Assembly (NCBI GenBank): GCA_964542165.1
Contig: CAZITQ010000010.1
Location: 13,007 to 77,006 of the forward strand
Origin: CAYTBN01 sp964542165
Lineage (GTDB): Bacteria > Myxococcota_A > UBA796 > UBA9615 > CAYRNR01
Reading direction: 5' to 3'
Length of the DNA: 64,000 bases
The notes under the pieces were generated by a model. The model saw only the letters and a program-made list of their open reading frames with translations, searched no databases and was not told the origin of the DNA. Position numbers and translations under genes: made by a program. This document shows positions 37,333-45,121 of this stretch, piece by piece. Numbering within the stretch: the first letter of the stretch is position 1; each line of letters begins with the position of its first letter.

Positions 37333-38121
37333 TCAGGCCTTCTTGGCCTTGCCCTTCTTGGCCGCGGGCTTCCTGCCGGACTTCTTCGGGGCAGTCTTCT
37401 TCGGGGCTGCCTTCTTCGGGGCTGCCTTCTTCGGGGCTGCCTTCTTCGGGGCGGCCTTCTTCGGGGCGGCCTTCCGCCGCTTCGTGGTCTCCTTGGGCAG
37501 CTTGCGCTTGAGCTCCTTGCCCTTGACGCCGATCAGAACCTCGGCGCCGGCGATCTTCGCGGTGACGGGGGCGCCCGCGTACCGCTTGTCGAGCTTGACC
37601 CGCTTGCCATCGACGAGCACGAACCCATCGGGAGACACGAATCCCTCGAGCCGGCCCCGGCGCCAGGACTGGTAGTGCTTGGCACACAGGCCCTTGGACC
37701 GCACCGGCAAGATGCAGTCCGCGGCCGTGCACTCCGGGGGCGGACCCTGGCGAGGCGGCCTACCGCGCCGCTTGGGCGCCGCCGGCTCCGCGGCCGCGGG
37801 CTCGGCCTTGGCGGCCTTGGGCTTGGTGGCCTTGGGCTTGGCGGCCTTGGGCTTGGCGGCCTTGGGTTCGGCGGCCTTGGCCGGAGCGGGAGCCGCCTTG
37901 ACGGCCGCGGCCTGTTCCCGCGCGCGGGCCAGCTGCTCGGTCAGCTCCTTGACCTCCTCGTCGATGCGTTCGAGGCGGTTCTTGAGATCGCGAATCTCCG
38001 ACCGGGTGGGCAGTCCCTTGCGGTCGAGGATCTCGTACACGATGTCCTCGACGGGGGTCTGCAGCAACGGCGTGAGCCGCTCGGCGAGGTTGGCGAGCAG
38101 GAAATTGGAGATCGTGCTCAT
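37333..38121 (-). CDS. Lys/Ala-rich histone-H1-like (AlgP-type) protein with zinc-finger-like core
   Basis: This 262-residue protein has three parts. The N-terminal 60 residues (RLTPLLQTPVEDIVYEIL, then a coil) are shared with the small neighbour at 38181. The middle has KPKA-type repeats, then a compact metal-site-like block, CTAADCILP...GLCAKHYQSW, with three Cys and one His (about residues 130-155). A beta-rich segment leads to a C-terminal tail of six PKKAA-type repeats ending KKGKAKKA. Such tails bind nucleic acid in AlgP/histone-H1-like bacterial proteins. A nucleoid or regulatory role is plausible. The tail is encoded by 15-bp tandem repeats (37381-37470), so copy number may vary. Confidence 0.75.
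   Translation of the reverse strand: MSTISNFLLANLAERLTPLLQTPVEDIVYEILDRKGLPTRSEIRDLKNRLERIDEEVKELTEQLARAREQAAAVKAAPAPAKAAEPKAAKPKAAKPKATKPKAAKAEPAAAEPAAPKRRGRPPRQGPPPECTAADCILPVRSKGLCAKHYQSWRRGRLEGFVSPDGFVLVDGKRVKLDKRYAGAPVTAKIAGAEVLIGVKGKELKRKLPKETTKRRKAAPKKAAPKKAAPKKAAPKKAAPKKTAPKKSGRKPAAKKGKAKKA
37381..37470 (-). repeat. Six 15-bp tandem repeats coding PKKAA units
   Basis: Six copies of CTTCTTCGGGGCTGC with small changes lie head to tail in the C-terminal end of the Lys/Ala-rich gene. Each copy codes five residues on the minus strand. The array can gain or lose units in frame. Confidence 0.85.
37811..37870 (-). repeat. Four 15-bp tandem repeats coding AKPKA units
   Basis: Four imperfect copies of GCGGCCTTGGGCTTG lie in the linker of the same gene, coding AKPKA-type units. 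Confidence 0.75.
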
Positions 38122-38180
38122 GGTCCGTTTCTCCCGGGTGCCTTGTGATGGTCGGGCGCCGTCCCCTCGGGGGGCGCCGG

Positions 38181-38414
38181 CTAGTCCTTGGGTCCGGCAT
38201 CGCCGCCGGAAGCCAGCGAGGCGATCTCTCGCTTCGCAGACTCGACGATCCTCGCCTTCTCTTCCACGTCCGCCATGGTCTGGCGGAACTCCGTGCGACT
38301 GGGGATCCCCTTGCGCTCGATGACGTCGAGGACGACGTCCTCGGCCGTCCTCCGGATCAGCGGGACCAACCGATCCCGGAGACTTCGCAACATCCCGTCC
38401 GATACAGCGCCCAT
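38181..38414 (-). CDS. Small helical protein paralogous to the N-terminus of the Lys/Ala-rich protein
   Basis: This 77-residue protein is one predicted helical domain. Its sequence RLVPLIRRTAEDVVLDVIE followed by RKGIPSRTEFR lines up with RLTPLLQTPVEDIVYEIL and RKGLPTRSEIR in the gene 59 bases downstream on the same strand. The shared pattern is RLxPLxxxxxEDxVxxxxxRKGxPxRxExR. It has no membrane segment. The small protein may pair with the longer one through this module. Start ATG 38414; no clear function known. Confidence 0.65.
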   Translation of the reverse strand: MGAVSDGMLRSLRDRLVPLIRRTAEDVVLDVIERKGIPSRTEFRQTMADVEEKARIVESAKREIASLASGGDAGPKD

Positions 38415-38591
38415 GTTCTTCTCCGCTACGCGCGCTGGCGCACGTTCTTTTGCTGGGACTCGAACCGGGACAAGCTACCGGGCCCCCCCCACCGCGTCAA
38501 GGAATAACCCCCCGAACGGACGGGGGCAAAGGGGACCCGTGAACTCCGGTTTACCGATCCGTGAAGGGCAATCGATGTGACAGGAGATGGA
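38415..38591. other. Intergenic, tRNA-T-arm-like patch only
   Basis: I see no gene in these 177 bases. Read on the minus strand, the bases near 38455-38470 resemble a tRNA T-arm, but the rest of a tRNA is missing. Confidence 0.35.
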
Positions 38592-39161
38592 CTACTCTGC
38601 CGGGGCTGGCGCGTCCCCGCTCCCGGTCCCGGCGGCGGGCGGAGCGGGCGCCTTCGCGGGATCGGCGGGGCGGCCGTACAGGGAGTCCGCGAGCGCGACC
38701 AGATCCGTGGTCAGCTGTCGCGCCTCGGTGACCTCTTGCTCCAGGCTGGAGGTCCCCTGCACCAGAGACTCCGCCGACGCGACGAGGGTGTCGACCACCG
38801 CGGGATCCCGGGGGTCCAGCGTCTCCTTGCGACCGGTCATCGCCTCCGCCGTGCCCTCCAGCTCCCCCGCCCGCTTCTCCGTCTCACCGACCAGGGTCCG
38901 CAGCCGTGTTGCGCGCCGCTCGAGCTCCGCGGCGATCTCGCCCGCGTCGCCCGCGTCGATGATCCGCCGCACGTCGGCAGACACACCGGACTCGTCTCCA
39001 GCGGCGTCACCGGACTCACCGGGAGTCGCTGTCACATCGGAACCGTCCGCTGGATCCGTTCCGGGCCCGGCCCCCTCGGCGGGGTCGCCGCACTGGCAGC
39101 CGATCCAGTACCATGTCGACAGCAAGACCGCTGCGGCGATCGCCAGCTGTGGATGTCTCAA
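38592..39161 (-). CDS. Exported lipoprotein-like coiled protein, function unknown
   Basis: The 189-residue protein starts with TTG 39161 behind GGAGGG. No ATG lies nearby. An N-terminal hydrophobic stretch (LAIAAAVLLSTWYWIGC) ends in a Cys that may be lipidated, though the box is not canonical. A Gly/Ser/Asp linker follows, then a helical coil (about 65-165) rich in Ala, Glu and Leu, and an Ala/Pro tail. No motif known to me is present. It is divergent from the TPM-domain gene. Confidence 0.6.
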   Translation of the reverse strand: MRHPQLAIAAAVLLSTWYWIGCQCGDPAEGAGPGTDPADGSDVTATPGESGDAAGDESGVSADVRRIIDAGDAGEIAAELERRATRLRTLVGETEKRAGELEGTAEAMTGRKETLDPRDPAVVDTLVASAESLVQGTSSLEQEVTEARQLTTDLVALADSLYGRPADPAKAPAPPAAGTGSGDAPAPAE

Positions 39162-39329
39162 GGTCGTCCCTCCAGGTGGGATCCGGGTCGCTGCGAGGCG
39201 CAGGTCGACAGGCTCCCGCTCAGCCGACGATTACGGCGTATCGTGACAAAAATCAAGCGCGTATGATCCCCGGGGTCCGACCGCCGGGTCCAGCCACCGG
39301 GGCTGGCCGTGCCCGGATGCGGAGGAGCG

Positions 39330-39956
39330 ATGGGTTCGACGGAGATTCCCGAGGCCAGCCTGGATCGGCTCGAGGCACGGGTCGCCCAGGTGGAGCGTTC
39401 GACCTGCGCCGAGGTGGTCCTGGTGATCGCGCGCCGTTCCGGCGAGTACCGCGACCTGGCGATCCTCCCCGCGGCCGTCCTGGCCGCCGTGGCACTCTTC
39501 GGAGTGCTGTACCTGCCAATCTCCGTGCCGGAACCCCTGGTGCTCCCGGTGGTCTTCGTCGCGGGACTCGGGGGGATCCTGGCCGGCTGGCGCTGGCCAG
39601 AACTCGTGGATTGGATGGCGACGCACGATCGCCGGGTGGACCGCGCCCGCGCCCGGGCCAAGGAGGCCTTTGTCGACGAGGCTGTGTCCGCGACCCGGGA
39701 GCGCACTGGTCTGCTGATCTTCGCGTCTCTGGCGGAGCGCCACGTCGAGGTGATCCCCGATCACGGCCTCGACGGCCGGATCCCGCGGGGCGAGTGGAAT
39801 CGACTGGCTTCGGACGCCGCCCCCCGCCTGAGCGCGGAGGCCTGGGAGGCGGCCCTGGACCAGCTGCTGGGCGGTGCCGAGACCCTGTTGGCGCGGGAAT
39901 TTCCCGCGACGGACGACAACCCGGACGAGATCCCGAACCGGCCGAGGGTTGTGTGA
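39330..39956 (+). CDS. TPM-domain-like membrane protein
   Basis: The 208-residue protein begins at ATG 39330 after GGAGGAG. It has an N-terminal charged helix, two membrane helices (about 45-65 and 70-90), then a TPM_phosphatase-like domain split around them (CAEVVLVIARRSGEYRD at the start, RTGLLIFASLAERHVEVIPDHGLDGRI after). TPM domains act in the periplasm or thylakoid lumen, sometimes as phosphatases. The gene stop overlaps the start of the Tim44-like gene (TGATG), the pairing commonly seen for these two families in myxobacteria. Confidence 0.72.
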   Translation: MGSTEIPEASLDRLEARVAQVERSTCAEVVLVIARRSGEYRDLAILPAAVLAAVALFGVLYLPISVPEPLVLPVVFVAGLGGILAGWRWPELVDWMATHDRRVDRARARAKEAFVDEAVSATRERTGLLIFASLAERHVEVIPDHGLDGRIPRGEWNRLASDAAPRLSAEAWEAALDQLLGGAETLLAREFPATDDNPDEIPNRPRVV

Positions 39957-41533
39957 TGCGGGCGCGGTTCGACCGAGGTCCTCACGGACGAAGGATCTGG
40001 GGGCCCCTGGGGTTGGCCCTCGCCGTGCTCGCGGTGCTGGGCCTGTTCCTGGATCCGACGGAGGCCCTGGCCCGGGTCGGTGGCGGCGACTCCTTCGGTG
40101 GAGGCGGCGGTTCGGGCGGCGGTGGCGGCGGCGACGACGGGGCGCTGATCCTGCTGCTGTGGTACATCGCGCGGTTCCTGATCTGGCTGACCATCGAGTA
40201 CCCGGCGATCGGGATCCCCCTCGACATCGTGTTCGTGATCGTCGTGATCCTGATCTTCCGCCACAAGGCCAAGAAGCGCGGGACGTCACGACGATCGAGG
40301 CCGGCACAGCGACCGGCGCGGGCCACCGCGCTGCAACGCGCCGCCGCGGTCACCGCTGGGCTCGACCGGCTCCGGGAGGAGGACCCCAACTTCTCCCGCC
40401 CCCTGCTCCTCGATTTCGTCCAGCTGCTGTACACCCGGGCCCACGAGCACCGGGGCTCGGGCAAGCTCGACAACCTCGCCCCCTACCTCTCGGCGGCGGT
40501 CCGCAAGCAACTGGGCCAGCAGCCTGCGCCCGGAACCCTCGACGCCGTCGAGCGGATCGTGGTCGGGGCCAGCCGGGTGGTCGAGGTGGGCGGCTGGGGG
40601 GGCGCCCATCGGGCGCTGACCGTGGAGTTCGAGTCCAACTACACCGAGCGTTCGGGGCGGGGGAAGGCGGCGACCGAGTCGACCCTCTACGCCCACGAGC
40701 GCTGGATCTTCCGCCGCCGGGCCGGGGTGCTCTCGCGGGGACCCGAGGCCATCTCCGAGCTCCGCTGCCCCAGCTGCGGCGCGGCGGTGGACCTCCGCCA
40801 AGACGGGACATGCCCGTACTGCAAGAACGTCGTCGATCGCGGCGACTTCCACTGGGTGGTCAGCTCGGTGCAGGTGCTCGCCCGGCGCCCGCGGACGCGC
40901 GCGGAGTTGAAGCTGAGCGGCGGCGTGGAGACGGGCACCCAGCTGCCCACCGTGGTCCAGCCGGGCCTGGGCGCGGAGCTTCGGGCGCTCAAGATGCGCG
41001 ATCCCGCCTTCGACATCCAGCAGTTCAAGGGGCGGGTGACCGGGATCTTCGAGGAGCTGCAGCGGGCCTGGACCACCCTGGACTGGGACCGGGCGCGGGC
41101 CCACGAGACCGACCATCTGTACTCCACGCACCGGTTCTGGATCGACCAGTACCGGGCCGAGGGCCTGCGAAACGTGCTGGAACGCATCGAGGCAGGCAGG
41201 GTCGAGCTGGCCAAGGTGGAGCAGGACGCGTATTACGACGCGGTGACGGTCCGGCTGTTCGCCTCGATGATCGACTACGTGATCGACGCCGAGGGCAAGC
41301 CGGTCTCCGGGTCCAAGTCCAAGCCGCGGGCGTTCAGCGAATACTGGACGTTCATCCGCCGGGCGGGTGCGGCCAGCGACGAGGCGGCGGAGCCGGGCGG
41401 TTGCCCGAGCTGCGGCGCTCCGCTGAAGGTCTCCCAGGCCGGCGTGTGTGCGTACTGCGAGACCAAGGTGGTGACCGGAGAGTTCGGCTGGGTGCTCTCG
41501 GCCATCGAACAGGACGAGGTGTACGGCGGCTGA
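39956..41533 (+). CDS. Tim44-like protein with two zinc ribbons
   Basis: This 525-residue membrane protein begins at ATG 39956, overlapping the TPM gene. A hydrophobic N-terminus and a Gly-rich stretch (GDSFGGGGGSGGGGGGDD) lead to a membrane helix near 70-95. The soluble part has two Tim44-like domains, each followed by a CxxC-xn-CxxC zinc ribbon (CPSCG...CPYC near 275-295, CPSCG...CAYC near 483-503) and a short GxFxWV tail. The two halves look like an internal duplication. Tim44-like bacterial proteins are linked to envelope or membrane homeostasis, but the exact role is unknown. Confidence 0.78.
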   Translation: MRARFDRGPHGRRIWGPLGLALAVLAVLGLFLDPTEALARVGGGDSFGGGGGSGGGGGGDDGALILLLWYIARFLIWLTIEYPAIGIPLDIVFVIVVILIFRHKAKKRGTSRRSRPAQRPARATALQRAAAVTAGLDRLREEDPNFSRPLLLDFVQLLYTRAHEHRGSGKLDNLAPYLSAAVRKQLGQQPAPGTLDAVERIVVGASRVVEVGGWGGAHRALTVEFESNYTERSGRGKAATESTLYAHERWIFRRRAGVLSRGPEAISELRCPSCGAAVDLRQDGTCPYCKNVVDRGDFHWVVSSVQVLARRPRTRAELKLSGGVETGTQLPTVVQPGLGAELRALKMRDPAFDIQQFKGRVTGIFEELQRAWTTLDWDRARAHETDHLYSTHRFWIDQYRAEGLRNVLERIEAGRVELAKVEQDAYYDAVTVRLFASMIDYVIDAEGKPVSGSKSKPRAFSEYWTFIRRAGAASDEAAEPGGCPSCGAPLKVSQAGVCAYCETKVVTGEFGWVLSAIEQDEVYGG

Positions 41534-41546
41534 TAGCGAGCTATCA
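41531..41546 (+). terminator. Inverted repeat over the Tim44-like gene's stop
   Basis: TGATAG at 41531-41536 and CTATCA at 41541-41546 pair around four bases. The stop codon lies inside. No T-run follows. It could end transcription weakly or regulate the FabG-like gene 52 bases on. Confidence 0.3.
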
Positions 41547-41597
41547 TGCCGCTTCGATTCACGCCCGGGAGGGCGACAAGACGAAGGAGCATCGAGC

Positions 41598-42353
41598 ATG
41601 AGCGCGCAGGGTGGATTGCTTGACGGTCGAGTGGCGCTGGTCACCGGCGGGATGAAGGGTATCGGGCTGGCCATCAGCGAGGATCTGGCCGCCCACGGGG
41701 CACACGTGGCGGCCTGCGGTCGATCCATGGACGCCGCGGAAGCGTTCACCGAGGCCGTGGAGCGCCACGGAGTCAAGGCGCTTCCGGTGCAGGCCGACGT
41801 CTCGGACCACCAGCGGACCTTCGAGGTCGTCGAGGAGGTCCGAGAGACCCTGGGGGGCCTGGACATCCTGGTCCTCAACGCGGGACTGAACCGGGACGGC
41901 GTGATCTGGAAGATGGAGGAGGCCCAGTGGGACACCGTCCTCGGGGCGGACCTCAAGGGGCTGTTCAACTACACCCGCGCGGTGTCGCCCATCTTCCGGG
42001 AGCAGAAGTTCGGGCGGGTCATCGTCATCTCGTCCATCAACGGCTTGCGGGGCAAGTTCGGCCAGTCCAACTACGCCGCGGCCAAGGCGGGCGGCATCGG
42101 CTTCTCCAAGGCCGTGGCCAAGGAGCTGGGCCGGGCCCAGGTCACGGTCAACGTGGTCGCGCCGGGCATGGTGCGCACGGCGATGGCGGACAACATCCCC
42201 GAGAAGTTCATCAAGATCGCCGAGGACGAGAGCGTGCTCGGCCGTATCGCCGATCCCGAGGATATCGCGGGGCTGGTGACCTTCCTCGCGTCGGATCGGG
42301 CGCGCCACATCACCGGTGAGGTGATCAAGGTCGACGGCGGTCAGTACATCTGA
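41598..42353 (+). CDS. fabG: 3-oxoacyl-[acyl-carrier-protein] reductase-like SDR enzyme
   Basis: The 251-residue protein is a short-chain dehydrogenase that reduces 3-oxoacyl thioesters (fatty acid synthesis or PHB synthesis) with NADPH. Motifs are complete: cofactor loop TGGMKGIG, VLNAGLNRDG, active-site Ser in SSINGLRG, YAAAKAG (Tyr and Lys), and the C-terminal TGEVIKVDGGQYI. ATG 41598 follows AAGGAG. Sequence alone cannot decide between FabG and PhaB. Confidence 0.82.
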   Translation: MSAQGGLLDGRVALVTGGMKGIGLAISEDLAAHGAHVAACGRSMDAAEAFTEAVERHGVKALPVQADVSDHQRTFEVVEEVRETLGGLDILVLNAGLNRDGVIWKMEEAQWDTVLGADLKGLFNYTRAVSPIFREQKFGRVIVISSINGLRGKFGQSNYAAAKAGGIGFSKAVAKELGRAQVTVNVVAPGMVRTAMADNIPEKFIKIAEDESVLGRIADPEDIAGLVTFLASDRARHITGEVIKVDGGQYI

Positions 42354-42498
42354 GCAGGGCGTCGGGCGTCGGGCCGGGAGGCCGTCTCCACTCGATCGAC
42401 ATTCGATTCGGCAGAAGCTCCGAGAGCAAGGCGATGCCGCCGAAGGCAGCGAACGCGATTCCTCTGCCTGAAGCCTGACGCGTCTCCCTCGGCTCCGC
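42354..42498. other. Intergenic, convergent
   Basis: These 145 bases separate the convergent fabG-like and zinc-ribbon genes. I see no gene and no clear terminator. Confidence 0.4.
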
Positions 42499-42957
42499 TC
42501 AGGAACCGAAGAAATTCCGATCCTTGTCCGCGTCGACGCTGTGGCGGTAGTCCTCGGCGTCCTCGCCGAACTCCCGCTGGAGGTTGCCCCCCGAGGCGTC
42601 GATCACGAAGGTCGACCGCTTGCCGTAGTTCTTGTTGAACTTGACCAGGAACGAGCGGCCCTCGGAATCGAACATCCGCACGTAGGCCAGATCGTCGGCC
42701 TCGGCCCTGGAGAAGGGGTCCCCACAGGAGGGACACGAGAACTGGATCTTCGCCCCCTCGCGGAGCTCCACCGAGGTGGCCGTCAGCCGCCCGTACACCC
42801 CCAGACCCGAGGGCAGGAACACATCGGTGGAGACCGAGAACGTGGGGGAGTCCAGGCGTCCCCGCATCTTGATGATCGGTCCGTTGCCCGGATTGAGGTC
42901 CACCTCGCAGTGGGGGCAGACGAACCGGTTGTAGGTGTGGCCGTTCTGGCCGTTCAT
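42499..42957 (-). CDS. Small zinc-ribbon protein, function unknown
   Basis: The 152-residue protein has two CxxC pairs: FVCPHCEVDL near residue 13, and FSCPSCGDPF near 75. Together they can hold one zinc ion. The region between is beta-rich (MRGRLDSPTFSVSTDVFLP, GVYGRLTATSVELREG). The end is hydrophilic and acidic. ATG 42957 follows GGAAGGAG. I do not recognise the family; an RNA- or protein-binding zinc ribbon is likely. Confidence 0.65.
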   Translation of the reverse strand: MNGQNGHTYNRFVCPHCEVDLNPGNGPIIKMRGRLDSPTFSVSTDVFLPSGLGVYGRLTATSVELREGAKIQFSCPSCGDPFSRAEADDLAYVRMFDSEGRSFLVKFNKNYGKRSTFVIDASGGNLQREFGEDAEDYRHSVDADKDRNFFGS

Positions 42958-43027
42958 CGTGGCTCCTTCCAGGCGGCCCGAGGCGCTCCTTCCCGCCCGC
43001 CCCGGTCCGCTTGCTCAGTCGTAGGCA

Positions 43028-44107
43028 TCATTGTCCACTCCCGCGGCGAACGTCCAGTTCGACGAGCAGCGGCAGATGGTCCGAGACCTCCCCGTACTCC
43101 CCGAGCACGCGAGCCGAGAGGATCTCGACCCCGGGCGAATGGACGAGGTAGTCGAGGGTGCGATCGGGATCCGCGGCGCCGAAGGGCAGGTAGGTTCGCC
43201 AGGCCGCCGGATCCGCCAGGGCGGCCGACGGCTCCGGAACCAGGCCGTACCCCGCGTCCAGCAGGTCGTTCAGGGGATTCTCCTCCGGGTACATCCCCGC
43301 CTCGTCTCCGAGCCGTGACGGATCATCACCCGGCGGCAGCATGTTGAAGTCGCCCGCGAGAATCCACGGGAATCCCAGCCGATCGAGCTCGGTGAGGCGC
43401 CGCTGGATCCGTTCCAGCTGGGCTTGCAGCGTCCCGTCCCGGAAGGTGAAGGCGGACAGGTGGGTGTTGAGCACGGTGAGCGAACCCCCGGGGTGGGGCA
43501 CGGTGGCCTCGAGTACGGCGCGCTTGAGGTTGAACAGGCGGCGGTAGAAGGGCTCCTTGAGCAGGGGTAGCTGGATGCGCTTGGCCGAGGTCAGCTCGTA
43601 CCGGCTCAAGGTGGCCAGGTCCATGTGGACGCGGCCCAGGTGCTCTCCGGGCGGATGGGGAACGTGGCGCACCCGGTGGTACGGCGCCGCCACGTGGCGG
43701 TCGTAGGGGGCGCGCTCGAGGATCGCCGCCAGCTGATCCACGCGCCCGGTTCGCGCGGAGTCGCGGTCCACCTCCTGGAGCAAAACCAGGTCGGGAGCGT
43801 GGGTCTGGATCGCCTCCGAGACGGCCTCGACGGTGGTGGCCACGTCCTCGGCGGGGACGTGGACCGCCGTGCCGCCGTCGTAGAAGAACTCGTGCTTGCG
43901 CGAGGCGCAGTACTGCAGGTTCCACACCATCACCCGCAGGGGCTCGCCCTTCCAGCCGACGCTCGCATCCTCGGGACCCTGGATCGGGACCCGGGCGAGG
44001 GGAGGGGGAAAGAAGAAGCCGATGCGGAACACGGAGACCCCCAGGATCGCGATCACCGCCGCTGCGACGGCACACCCCACGGCCACGCGCCGACGCTGCC
44101 ACCTCAC
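43028..44107 (-). CDS. Endonuclease/exonuclease/phosphatase-family protein, membrane-anchored or exported
   Basis: The 359-residue protein has an N-terminal membrane helix (VAVGCAVAAAVIAILGVSVFRI) and then the complete EEP fold: VWNLQYC, LVLLQEVDRDS (catalytic Glu), VLNTHLSAF, ILAGDFNML (catalytic Asp), RTLDYLVHSP and a terminal VSDHLPLLVEL (catalytic Asp-His). Substrates in the family include DNA, sphingomyelin and phosphoinositides. Exported copies are often lipid phosphodiesterases. Translation probably starts at GTG 44107 with GAGG upstream. Confidence 0.82.
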   Translation of the reverse strand: MRWQRRRVAVGCAVAAAVIAILGVSVFRIGFFFPPPLARVPIQGPEDASVGWKGEPLRVMVWNLQYCASRKHEFFYDGGTAVHVPAEDVATTVEAVSEAIQTHAPDLVLLQEVDRDSARTGRVDQLAAILERAPYDRHVAAPYHRVRHVPHPPGEHLGRVHMDLATLSRYELTSAKRIQLPLLKEPFYRRLFNLKRAVLEATVPHPGGSLTVLNTHLSAFTFRDGTLQAQLERIQRRLTELDRLGFPWILAGDFNMLPPGDDPSRLGDEAGMYPEENPLNDLLDAGYGLVPEPSAALADPAAWRTYLPFGAADPDRTLDYLVHSPGVEILSARVLGEYGEVSDHLPLLVELDVRRGSGQ

Positions 44108-44140
44108 CCGGCTACCTCACCCCGCGCACCGGCGACCGCC

Positions 44141-44992
44141 TCATGTGGGCTCGTCCTCGCCCCGGGATCGGCCGCCACGCCGGAACCGCTCCCGCAGACC
44201 CCGTCGGCTACGGCCACGGGCGGAACCGGGGTGCGGAGGCTCTTCCCCCGCAGGTCCCACGGGAGTCACGTCCGCCTCCTCTCGCTGCAGCGCGTCGAGG
44301 ATCCGTTGCTGTCCGGCCTCGAGGAATCCGCGGGCCAGCTTGGCCGCCTCGCCTGGATCCTGGATCCGGATCGCGGCCAGCACCGCTCGGTGGTTGGCCA
44401 GCGTCGCCTCCGGATCGGCCACCAGCGGCGCGAAGAAGTCGATGTTGTTCAGGTACAGTCTCCGGATGGAGTTGAGCAGGAAGACGAAGACCAGGTTGTG
44501 AGCCGTCGTCGACAGGGCGTGGAAGAAGTCGAACTCCAGCTCCCGGAAACGCGCCGGATCGTCCAGGGCGTGCGCCAGTCCCTCGAGGGATTCCTCCAGG
44601 TTCAACAGGTCGTCTTCGGTGCGCCGGCGCGCCGCCAGTCGGGCCACCTCGGCCCCGATGAGGACCCGGGCCTCCATCACGTTCTCGAGCAGGCCGACGT
44701 TGATCCGGTCCTTGCGGGCCAGCAGGTCGTTGAGCAGCTCGAGGCTGCCGTGACGCATGTAGTCCAGCACGGTGGCGCGGTCGCCGTGGCGGATGAAGAT
44801 CAGCTTGAGGCCTTCGAGTTTCTTCAGCGCTTCGCGGAGCGTGGTCCGTGTGACCTCGAACTGGGCGGCCAGATCCCGCTCCGACGGGAGCCGCTGTCCC
44901 GGCCGGAGGAGGCCGTCGACGATGGACCGCCGGATCTGTTCGGCGACCTGTTCGGAGGCTTTCTGTCGAGCAATGGGCTTGAACGTCGGCAT
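44141..44992 (-). CDS. GntR-family transcriptional regulator, FadR type
   Basis: The 283-residue protein has an N-terminal winged helix of the GntR family (EQVAEQIRRSIVDGLLRPGQ, LPSERDLAAQFEVTRTTLREAL, LEGLKLIFIRHG) and a C-terminal all-helical FCD-like effector domain (about 90-235, LLENVMEARVLIGAEVARLAA, FDFFHALSTTAHN, HRAVLAAI). The tail from about 245 is Arg-rich and probably disordered, an extension beyond the usual length. FadR-type members control fatty acid, sugar acid or amino acid genes. It lies next to an EEP-family gene, but the target is not known. ATG 44992 follows GGGTGG. Confidence 0.88.
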   Translation of the reverse strand: MPTFKPIARQKASEQVAEQIRRSIVDGLLRPGQRLPSERDLAAQFEVTRTTLREALKKLEGLKLIFIRHGDRATVLDYMRHGSLELLNDLLARKDRINVGLLENVMEARVLIGAEVARLAARRRTEDDLLNLEESLEGLAHALDDPARFRELEFDFFHALSTTAHNLVFVFLLNSIRRLYLNNIDFFAPLVADPEATLANHRAVLAAIRIQDPGEAAKLARGFLEAGQQRILDALQREEADVTPVGPAGEEPPHPGSARGRSRRGLRERFRRGGRSRGEDEPT

Positions 44993-45121
44993 GTGTTGCC
45001 ACCCGATGGCACGATGGTCGGACCAGCACGGATGATAGCCTGGGCGCCAGTCGCTCACAAGCGGAGGCCTCCGCTGTCGGAGCACCGGCGGTGACCATGT
45101 AAGATGTGGCGAGGAGGTCTG

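Noticed and set aside
37381..37470. CRISPR-like array
   Set aside because: Repeats are contiguous 15-bp coding units with no spacers and no cas genes nearby.
38450..38480. tRNA T-arm-like string on the minus strand
   Set aside because: GGTTCGAGTCC is present but the stem does not pair and no acceptor, D or anticodon arm is found around it.
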